The notes under the pieces are model-generated. The model was given only the letters and a program-made list of their open reading frames with translations, had not been told where the DNA came from and did no database searches. The position numbers were made by a program, and so were the translations under genes. A stretch of DNA of 6,355 nucleotides from Firmicutes bacterium CAG:170 (GTDB lineage: Bacteria > Bacillota > Clostridia > Oscillospirales > Oscillospiraceae): the NCBI GenBank assembly GCA_000436735.1, contig FR887239.1, positions 1,668 to 8,022 on the forward strand, written 5' to 3'. Positions 1 through 5,133 of the stretch are shown here, piece by piece (the first letter of the stretch is position 1; each line of letters opens with the position of its first letter).

Positions 1-357
1 CTGACGAAGTTCATGCGACGCATTCCAGTGGCGCTGATCGAGTCGGCCAAGCTCGACGGCGCGAACGAGTGGCATGTATTCTGGGACATCTGCCTGCCGC
101 AGTGCCGCAGTGCGCTGTATTCGGTGGCGATCCTGGTGTTCATCGACTACTGGAACATGGTCGAGCAGCCGCTCATCCTGCTGCCCGACGCCGATATGCA
201 GCCGCTTTCGGTCTATCTTTCCACCATCAATGCCGGTGAGATCGGCATTGCCTTCGCCGTTGCCGTGATCTACATGATCCCGGGACTTCTGATGTTCCTC
301 CACGGCGAAGCGTATCTCGTTGAGGGCATCGCGCATTCCGGCTCTGTGAAAGGATAA
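1..357 (+). CDS. Carbohydrate ABC transporter permease, MalG type (C-terminal part, 5' end outside window)
   Basis: This is the inner-membrane permease of a binding-protein-dependent sugar importer, seen as its last 118 codons. The reading frame is open from base 1, so the Met at base 13 is internal and not the start. Visible residues 14-34 form the EAA loop that docks the ATPase: ESAKLDGA, then a hydrophobic stretch and ICLPQ, matching the family pattern EAA-x2-DGA-x8-I-x-LP. Downstream are the WNMVEQPLILL segment (51-61), a last membrane helix (about 82-100), and the C-terminal signature LVEGI...GSVKG (106-118) typical of MalG-like proteins. Family members are usually about 270-300 residues, so more than half is missing to the left. 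The tail looks intact. The stop codon (355-357) overlaps the ribosome binding site of the adaptor gene, so the two are almost certainly cotranscribed. The substrate cannot be told from this part. Confidence 0.9.
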   Translation: MTKFMRRIPVALIESAKLDGANEWHVFWDICLPQCRSALYSVAILVFIDYWNMVEQPLILLPDADMQPLSVYLSTINAGEIGIAFAVAVIYMIPGLLMFLHGEAYLVEGIAHSGSVKG

Positions 358-362
358 AGGGG
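356..362 (+). promoter_or_regulatory. Ribosome binding site of the adaptor gene
   Basis: AAAGGGG lies 8 bases before the ATG at 371 and overlaps the TAA stop of the preceding permease gene. This supports both the start choice and translational coupling. A second AAAGG (364-368) is only 2 bases from the ATG and is too close to act well. Confidence 0.6.
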
Positions 363-370
363 TAAAGGCT

Positions 371-2257
371 ATGGAAACAAATGTGAAGAAAAGAGAATGG
401 GTCAAAACGGTCGCAATTATTTTCCTCGCGGTCATGCTGGTGCTGACCTTCTTCTCGAACACGATCATGAATCATTCTCTGCCCGAGGTGGCGACGGCCA
501 ATGTGACCTCCGGCACCATCAACGCCAAAATTCGCGGACAGGGCACCGTCTCTGCCAACGAGACCTATGACGTGACGATCAAGCAGACGCGCAAGGTCGC
601 CAGCATCAAGGTCAAGGCCGGTCAGGAGGTCGCGGCGGGCGACGTGCTGTTCACGCTCGAGGCCGAGGAATCGGACGAGCTCAAGCAGGCGCAGACCGAT
701 CTGGAATCGATGGAGCTGAACTACGAAAAGAGCCTCATCGCCGCCTCCACCGAGGCTGCGCGCGAAAACCGCGAGGTGCAGAAGCTCCAGGAGACCTATA
801 ACGATCTGCTCGCGCAGTATCACCAGTACAGCAATAAGGACGCCAGCCAGATCGCCAAGGAAAAGGCCGCGGCGGACGCAAAGCTGAAGGAGCTTCAGGC
901 GGACAGCAAGACCGCGCAGTCAGACTATGAGGCGCGTGTTGCGGAAAAGACCGAGCTGGAAGCCGAGGCTTCGGAGCTGAAAACGCACATTGCTTCGCTG
1001 AAGGCCGTGATGGACAAGCAGGACGAGATCGTCGCGGCGCAAGATACGCTGTATCAGGATCAGATTCGTTATCTGAACGACTACAACCGCCTGATGGAGC
1101 TTGCGGGACAGAATCCGCAGGTCGCTATGTCCTATGCACGCTATCCGGAGCAGTTTGCCAACATGTTGACCGAGCAGGACCTTGCCGGTACGACCGGCGA
1201 CAGCAAGACAGCTGACCCCAAGCTGGCTCGTGCGCAGGAAATCGCAACCGCTTACACGACGCTCACGAAAGATCAAAGCAATATTGATTCACTGACTGCG
1301 GAACGCGACAATATGATCTATGATATCGACGGCGTCCGTGATTATTCTCAGGTCGAATCGGAATACCGGTATGCATATAATGAATATGACGCCGTCAAGC
1401 GCGAGCTTGACAGCTTTGACAATGAGACGAGCCGACTGAAAAAGCTGGCAGAGGATGCGGCGCAGGCCGTGACCGACCAGCAGGAGGTCGTTGACAAGCT
1501 GGCCTCGGCAGGCACGCTGGCCGATCAGGTCAAGTCCGCAAAGCAGGCGCTTGAGGATAAGATCTTTGAGCAGAGCCTTTCCGACGGCTCGTCGCTCGAT
1601 CTCGAGGCGGCCAAGAAGGCCATCGACGAGAAGAAGGCCGACATTGAAAAGCTGACGCAGAACGCCGACGAGACCGAGGTCAAGGCCAAGGTCGCGGGCA
1701 CCGTCTCCAACATCGCCATCACCGCCGGCTCGAACGCCAACGCGGAGACGCCGCTCATTACCCTCAACCTGACCGACCGCGGCTACACCGTCAAGATCTC
1801 CGTCACAAACGATCAGGCCAAGAAGGTGCGCGTGGGCGACAATGCGGAGCTGGTCAACTACTGGTACGGCGGCGACATTCAGGCGACGCTTGAAAACATC
1901 ACCAACGACCCGCAGAACCCCGGCAAGGGCCGCCTGCTGGTATTCCGGCTGACCGGCGACGTGGAGCCGGACACGAACCTGACGCTCTCCATCGGCCAGA
2001 AGAGCGCGAACTATGACTGCATCGTCCCGAACTCCGCTGTCCGCACCGACAGCAACGGCACCTTCGTGCTGGCCATCACGGTCAAGAGCAGTCCGCTCGG
2101 CAACCGCTACACGGCCACGCGCGTGGACGTGCAGGAGCTGGCGAAGGACGACACCAATACCGCCGTCACCGGCCTTTCCTCCGGCGATTTCGTCATTACC
2201 ACCTCGACCAAGCCCATTGAGGCCGGTACGCAGGTGCGTCTGGTGGACAACGGATGA
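371..2257 (+). CDS. HlyD/MacA-type membrane-anchored adaptor protein with very long helical hairpin
   Basis: This is a membrane-fusion/periplasmic-adaptor-type protein of 628 residues. Such proteins sit outside the membrane and couple a transporter to outer structures or to an extracellular domain. One N-terminal anchor helix (11-29) follows a short basic cytoplasmic end, and there is no lipobox. The split lipoyl domain is visible as ASIKVKAGQEVAAGDVLF (77-94) and its other half AKVAGTVSNIAITAGSN (439-455). Between them, residues 101-430 are rich in Lys, Glu, Gln and Ala, as in a coiled-coil hairpin. A Pro/Gly-containing stretch (about 246-283) at its midpoint probably forms the tip. A beta-barrel region (470-545) and a membrane-proximal domain starting at VPNSAV (552-557) follow. 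The hairpin is much longer than in MacA-like proteins. The gene lies 13 bases after a sugar permease and overlaps the next gene by 4 bases (ATGA). No ATPase or outer-membrane protein is seen nearby. The family call is firm; the partner and substrate are unknown. Confidence 0.88.
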   Translation: METNVKKREWVKTVAIIFLAVMLVLTFFSNTIMNHSLPEVATANVTSGTINAKIRGQGTVSANETYDVTIKQTRKVASIKVKAGQEVAAGDVLFTLEAEESDELKQAQTDLESMELNYEKSLIAASTEAARENREVQKLQETYNDLLAQYHQYSNKDASQIAKEKAAADAKLKELQADSKTAQSDYEARVAEKTELEAEASELKTHIASLKAVMDKQDEIVAAQDTLYQDQIRYLNDYNRLMELAGQNPQVAMSYARYPEQFANMLTEQDLAGTTGDSKTADPKLARAQEIATAYTTLTKDQSNIDSLTAERDNMIYDIDGVRDYSQVESEYRYAYNEYDAVKRELDSFDNETSRLKKLAEDAAQAVTDQQEVVDKLASAGTLADQVKSAKQALEDKIFEQSLSDGSSLDLEAAKKAIDEKKADIEKLTQNADETEVKAKVAGTVSNIAITAGSNANAETPLITLNLTDRGYTVKISVTNDQAKKVRVGDNAELVNYWYGGDIQATLENITNDPQNPGKGRLLVFRLTGDVEPDTNLTLSIGQKSANYDCIVPNSAVRTDSNGTFVLAITVKSSPLGNRYTATRVDVQELAKDDTNTAVTGLSSGDFVITTSTKPIEAGTQVRLVDNG

Positions 2258-3339
2258 GCGGGCGCGGCGGAAAATATGTCAGGAAAGCGCCCTCCCTGAC
2301 GAAAAAGCAGCTGTTTCTGCTGCTGTTGAACGTCGTGCTGGCCCTGCTGGCGCTGGCGTGCGCGTGGGGGCTGAACGCCGTGAAGAGCGCGCTGCTGACG
2401 CAGTCGGCTGCAAAGGCGTGGCGCGGCAGCAGCGAAATGCGCTTCGCGCAGGTTTCCGTGTTCCTGCCGGAGGATGAAAAAACGGATGTGAATTCCATCG
2501 AGAGCTTCCGCCGCACGCTCGATCAGGCGCTGGTGGACGCCTCGCTGGAGGCTCCGGAGGGCGGAAGCCTCTACACGGACGCCTATTCCGGCACGGCGAC
2601 GGTCTCCGTCGTGAGCGGCAAGACCTCGCTGTCGGTCAAGACCATCGGTGTGGGCGGCGATTTCTTCCTGTTCCACCCGCTGACGCTGCGCTCCGGCAGC
2701 TATCTGACCGGAAGCGACTACATGCCCGACCGCGTCCTGCTGGACGAGGAGCTGGCGTGGGCGCTGTTCGGCAGCTATGACGTGGCGGGCATGAGCATCC
2801 AGATCGGTGAGCGCACCTACCCCGTGGCGGGTGTCGTACACCGTGAGGACGATTTTGCCAGCAAGGAGGCCTATCAGGACGGGCCGGGCATGTTCATGAG
2901 CTATGAGGCGCTCAACGCCATCAGCGAAACCAAGCTCGGCTGCTATGAGATCGTCATGCCGGATATGATCTCCGGCTATGCCGAAAGCGTCGTGAAGGAT
3001 AAATTCCCGGTCGGCGACGGCACGGTGGTGGAGAACACCGGGCGCTACAGCTTCGGGAACCTCTGGAGCATTTTCCGCAGCTACGGCAAGCGCTCGATGA
3101 ACACGCAGGGCATCATTTATCCCTATTGGGAGAATGCGGCCCGGCTGACGGAGGACTACGCGGCACTGCTGCTTGCGCTTTTGATCCTGTTTGCAATCTG
3201 CCCGGTCGTGTTTTCCGTGATCTGGGTCGTGCGGACGGTCAAGGGGCTGGTCACGAAGGCCGCCGGAGCCGCCGGACGCAAGATCGAGGAAAAGATCGAG
3301 GAGGAGAAGGAAAAGCACTACGTCGGCGGCGGAATATAG
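2254..3339 (+). CDS. MacB-like extracytoplasmic core domain protein with two membrane helices (ABC permease-like)
   Basis: A 361-residue membrane protein with one helix near the N-terminus (about 20-40) and one near the C-terminus (about 303-326). About 260 residues between them should lie outside the cell. The segment DRVLLDEELAWALFG (159-173), continuing through VAGMSIQIGERTYPVAGVV (177-195), matches the usual MacB periplasmic-core pattern of an 'L-x-E-x-LA-x-x-LFG', 'VG-x-x-I' and 'V-x-GV' series. Ordinary MacB/FtsX permeases have four helices; here the protein ends after the second with a basic and Glu/Lys-rich cytoplasmic tail (327-361). The two FtsX-domain helices that normally complete the transmembrane part are absent. 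No frameshift is evident, because the gene ends cleanly before a terminator. The start ATG overlaps the adaptor stop codon by 4 bases, and only a weak GGTGG (2242-2246) precedes it, which suggests coupled translation. It may pair with the adaptor much as MacB pairs with MacA. Automated annotation would probably call it 'ABC transporter permease'. The exact role is not known. Confidence 0.72.
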   Translation: MSGRGGKYVRKAPSLTKKQLFLLLLNVVLALLALACAWGLNAVKSALLTQSAAKAWRGSSEMRFAQVSVFLPEDEKTDVNSIESFRRTLDQALVDASLEAPEGGSLYTDAYSGTATVSVVSGKTSLSVKTIGVGGDFFLFHPLTLRSGSYLTGSDYMPDRVLLDEELAWALFGSYDVAGMSIQIGERTYPVAGVVHREDDFASKEAYQDGPGMFMSYEALNAISETKLGCYEIVMPDMISGYAESVVKDKFPVGDGTVVENTGRYSFGNLWSIFRSYGKRSMNTQGIIYPYWENAARLTEDYAALLLALLILFAICPVVFSVIWVVRTVKGLVTKAAGAAGRKIEEKIEEEKEKHYVGGGI

Positions 3340-3367
3340 GCGATCTCGAAGCATCTACAGACAAAAC

Positions 3368-3405
3368 GCACCGCAAATGCCCTGCATTTGCGGTGCTGTG
3401 TTTCT
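3368..3405. terminator. Rho-independent terminator, probably bidirectional
   Basis: A perfect 12-bp inverted repeat (GCACCGCAAATG, 3368-3379, with CATTTGCGGTGC, 3385-3396) encloses the 5-base loop CCCTG. On the plus strand it is followed by TGTGTTTCTC, a moderate T-rich tail. On the minus strand it is followed by GTTTTGTCTG. It lies 28 bases after the stop of the MacB-like gene and 25 bases beyond the stop of the opposing PPTase gene, so it can end both converging transcripts. Confidence 0.85.
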
Positions 3406-3421
3406 CAAAGCATGATTTGAC

Positions 3422-4036
3422 TCATGGCGCGAGCAGCGCCTCCGGCGGCAGATGGAGCAGCTCCGGCGCCTCCGCCGCCTCCGCCGCGCAGGAGACGAAA
3501 TGGCCGCGCAGCTCCAGCGTGTGCAGGCGCCACGTCTGCCCTTCGGCCTGCACGAGATCGTCCAGCACGCAGTAGGACGCGGGCGCCAGCCCGAGGCCGA
3601 GACCGCATGCCTTCATGACGGCCTCCTTCCGCGTCCAGAGACGGGAGAAGGGGATCGCGGCGGGGGAGTCCTCCCATTCCTCCGGCGTCAGAACGCGGCG
3701 CAGAAGCGCCTCAGACGCGCCGCGGCGCGCTTCCTCGCAGTCCACGCCGACGGCGCGGTCGGACACGGCCAGCACGGCAAGCGTCCCGCCGTGGCTCAGA
3801 TTGAATTCCGGCCCGCCGGGAATATGCGGCTTGCCGCAGGGGCCTTTTAAGAGCCGGCCATCCGTGCGGACGCCGAGAACGGCGCGCAGGAGCAGTCCTC
3901 CGGCGGCTATCCCCAGCGCGGCGGCTCGGTCACGGCAGAGCTGTACGCGCTGCCGCCGCTCCGGCGGCAGGAGCGCCAGCGCCTCGTCCCAGTACGGCGC
4001 AAGCGCGGCGCAGTCGGTCTCATAGATACGAAGCAT
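3422..4036 (-). CDS. Sfp-type 4'-phosphopantetheinyl transferase
   Basis: A cytoplasmic enzyme family that moves the phosphopantetheine arm of coenzyme A onto a serine of acyl or peptidyl carrier proteins, giving the holo carrier and 3',5'-ADP. The 204-residue protein carries the ordered motifs of the Sfp group: GKPHIP (68-73) and FNLSHGG (78-84) for CoA contacts, VGVDCEE (96-102), and WTRKEAVMKACG (134-145). By family analogy D99, E101 and E138 bind magnesium and K142 contacts CoA; all are present, so activity is likely. It is slightly shorter than Sfp (about 224). The start is supported by GAGGTGA (4041-4047, minus strand) 4 bases before the ATG. The gene stands alone, converges on the operon to the left and diverges from the one on the right. 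No carrier protein, NRPS, PKS or fatty-acid gene is in view, so its target is unknown. The C-terminal end is Ala/Glu-rich and encoded by a small GC-rich repeat. Confidence 0.92.
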   Translation of the reverse strand: MLRIYETDCAALAPYWDEALALLPPERRQRVQLCRDRAAALGIAAGGLLLRAVLGVRTDGRLLKGPCGKPHIPGGPEFNLSHGGTLAVLAVSDRAVGVDCEEARRGASEALLRRVLTPEEWEDSPAAIPFSRLWTRKEAVMKACGLGLGLAPASYCVLDDLVQAEGQTWRLHTLELRGHFVSCAAEAAEAPELLHLPPEALLAP

Positions 4037-4056
4037 CGTCTCACCTCAACAGCGTC

Positions 4057-4085
4057 ATTTTACCAGAGAAAAAACGCGGACGCAA
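4057..4085 (-). promoter_or_regulatory. Putative sigma-A-type promoter of the PPTase gene
   Basis: Read on the minus strand, TTGCGT (4080-4085) and TAAAAT (4057-4062) are separated by 17 bases. The -10 box matches the consensus at 5 of 6 positions and is preceded by TGG, making an extended -10 element. The -35 box matches only at TTG. Transcription would start near 4050 and give a short leader of about 14 bases containing the GAGGTGA ribosome binding site. Confidence 0.5.
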
Positions 4086-4127
4086 CATGGAACCTTTTTC
4101 CGGCCGCTGCGTCTAAAAAATACACCG

Positions 4128-4147
4128 CAGGCGGCGGAGCCGCCCTG
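4128..4147. other. GC-rich hairpin in the divergent intergenic region
   Basis: GGCGGC (4130-4135) and GCCGCC (4139-4144) pair around the 3-base loop GGA. The stem extends by two more pairs if C4145 bulges out. It ends 3 bases before the AAAGAGG ribosome binding site of the small membrane protein, so it could affect translation or messenger stability. There is no T-run after it on the plus strand. On the minus strand TTTTTT follows about 10 bases later, so stopping antisense transcription is possible. Function is inferred only. Confidence 0.35.
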
Positions 4148-4163
4148 AGAAAAGAGGCGTTTT

Positions 4164-4430
4164 ATGAAGAAAGAGAAACCGGAGGAACCGGAAAAGAAGG
4201 AAAACGCTGCGCCGGAGGAAGCGAACGTCGGCAATTACATGGCGGAGGGCATGTGCTTCGGTCTGGCGCTGGGGCTGATCCTCGGGCAGGCGGTATTCCA
4301 CAATCTTGCGCTCGGCATGTGCATGGGCCTGAGCATCGGAATGCTTTTCGGCATGAGCGTCAAAAAGCCGAAGAAGGAAAAGGCGGAAGAAAAGAAAGAA
4401 AAGGAGAATGAGAACCATGCTGAAAATTGA
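4164..4430 (+). CDS. Small glycine-zipper membrane protein (88 residues)
   Basis: No named family is recognised with certainty. The protein has highly charged Lys/Glu/Pro ends (1-22 and 67-88) around a hydrophobic hairpin of two segments (about 29-45 and 48-66). Glycines fall at exact four-residue spacing in both: G29, G33, G37, G41 and G51, G55, G59, G63. This is a glycine-zipper pattern that favours tight helix packing. The two segments look like a duplication (GMCFGLALGLILG and GMCMGLSIGMLFG, 22 residues apart). The start is supported by AAAGAGG (4151-4157) 6 bases before the ATG. The gene overlaps the start of the ABC ATPase, which suggests coupled translation and a role with that exporter, perhaps as a small membrane subunit or regulator. 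That role is inferred from position alone. The lysine-rich tail is encoded by an A-rich stretch that also supplies the ATPase ribosome binding site. Confidence 0.8.
   Translation: MKKEKPEEPEKKENAAPEEANVGNYMAEGMCFGLALGLILGQAVFHNLALGMCMGLSIGMLFGMSVKKPKKEKAEEKKEKENENHAEN
4401..4406 (+). promoter_or_regulatory. Ribosome binding site deciding the ATPase start
   Basis: AAGGAG lies inside the end of the small-protein gene. It is 10 bases before the ATG at 4417 but only 1 base before an in-frame ATG at 4408. The spacing makes 4417 the better start, and the resulting MLKIEHLTKRYG is the normal N-terminus for this ATPase group. Confidence 0.6.
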
Positions 4431-5133
4431 ACATCTGACCAAGCGCTACGGCGAAAAGAAGGCAGTGGACGATCTGTCGCTGCACATCGCGCCGGGCGAA
4501 ATTTACGGCTTCATCGGCCACAACGGCGCGGGCAAGACCACGACGCTCAAATCCTGCTGCGGCATCCTGCGCTTTGACGAGGGCGAGATCAAAATCGGCG
4601 GCAACTCCATCCGAACTGACCCCATCGCCTGCAAGCAGATGATGGCCTACATCCCGGACAATCCCGATCTGTATGAGTTCCTGTCCGGCATCAAGTATCT
4701 GAATTTCATCGCGGACATCTACGGCGTCGGGAAAAAGGAGCGTGAGGAGCGCATCCGGCGCTATGCGGACGTGTTCGGTCTGACCGCCGATCTGGCGCAG
4801 CCCCTCAGCGAGTATTCCCACGGCATGAAGCAGAAGCTCGCCATCATTTCGGCGCTGCTGCACGAACCGAAGCTGATTTTGATGGACGAACCGTTTGTCG
4901 GCCTTGATCCCACGGCGGCATATCAGCTCAAGACCATTATGCGGGAGCACTGTGACCGCGGCGGCGCGATCTTCTTCTCGACGCATGTGCTGGAGGTCGC
5001 GGAAAAGCTCTGCGACAAGGTCGCCATCATCAAGGGCGGACGCCTCATCGCCTCCGGCACGATGGAGGAGGTCAAGGGCGACCAGTCGCTGGAGGACGTG
5101 TTCCTGGAGCTGGAGGGCGAAGGCAATGTTTAA
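4417..5133 (+). CDS. ABC transporter ATP-binding protein (ABC-2 exporter type)
   Basis: The cytoplasmic ATPase subunit that powers the adjacent permease. Its 238 residues contain all core nucleotide-binding elements: Walker A GHNGAGKTT (34-42), signature motif YSHGMKQK (133-140) in place of LSGGQ, Walker B LILMDEP (153-159), D-loop GLDP (162-165) and the switch histidine in STH (188-190). At the Q-loop position the sequence is YIPDNPDLYEF (78-88), with Asp where most ABC ATPases have Gln. I recall such changes in some Firmicute ABC-2 ATPases related to EcsA, NatA and BcrA, so it need not mean loss of function. The chosen start at 4417 is favoured by ribosome-binding-site spacing; 4408 is the upstream alternative and adds MRT. 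It overlaps the small-protein gene by 14 bases and the permease gene by 8 bases, so the three are one coupled operon. The substrate is unknown; antimicrobial resistance or peptide export are only guesses. Confidence 0.93.
   Translation: MLKIEHLTKRYGEKKAVDDLSLHIAPGEIYGFIGHNGAGKTTTLKSCCGILRFDEGEIKIGGNSIRTDPIACKQMMAYIPDNPDLYEFLSGIKYLNFIADIYGVGKKEREERIRRYADVFGLTADLAQPLSEYSHGMKQKLAIISALLHEPKLILMDEPFVGLDPTAAYQLKTIMREHCDRGGAIFFSTHVLEVAEKLCDKVAIIKGGRLIASGTMEEVKGDQSLEDVFLELEGEGNV

Noticed and set aside
2013..2477. 154-codon plus-strand frame across the adaptor/MacB-like junction
   Set aside because: It is an alternative frame of two well-supported genes, with Ser/Arg/Pro-rich nonsense composition.
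2107..3354. 415-codon open frame on the minus strand
   Set aside because: It is antisense to the MacB-like gene and adaptor end, has His/Arg/Gln-rich composition and no domain motif, and would run through the strongly supported plus-strand genes.
3468..3485. Tandem 9-base repeat GCCTCCGCC (two copies)
   Set aside because: It lies within the Ala/Glu-rich PPTase C-terminus and is short enough to reflect codon repetition. It was considered as a possible slippage site, but the frame is intact.
3452..3850. Plus-strand frames opposite the PPTase gene
   Set aside because: The minus-strand frame carries all PPTase motifs, a promoter and a ribosome binding site; the plus-strand products are Arg/Ala-rich shadows.
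4079..4113. Inverted repeat GACGCA / TGCGTC with a 23-base loop in the divergent region, considered as an operator
   Set aside because: Six-base arms with a long loop are expected by chance in GC-rich DNA. The left arm also overlaps the PPTase -35 element, and no known regulator site is recognised.
4113..4442. 109-codon minus-strand frame with Leu/Phe/Arg-rich ends
   Set aside because: The Phe/Leu runs are simply the complement of the Lys/Glu codons of the small membrane protein. There is no ribosome binding site or plausible fold.
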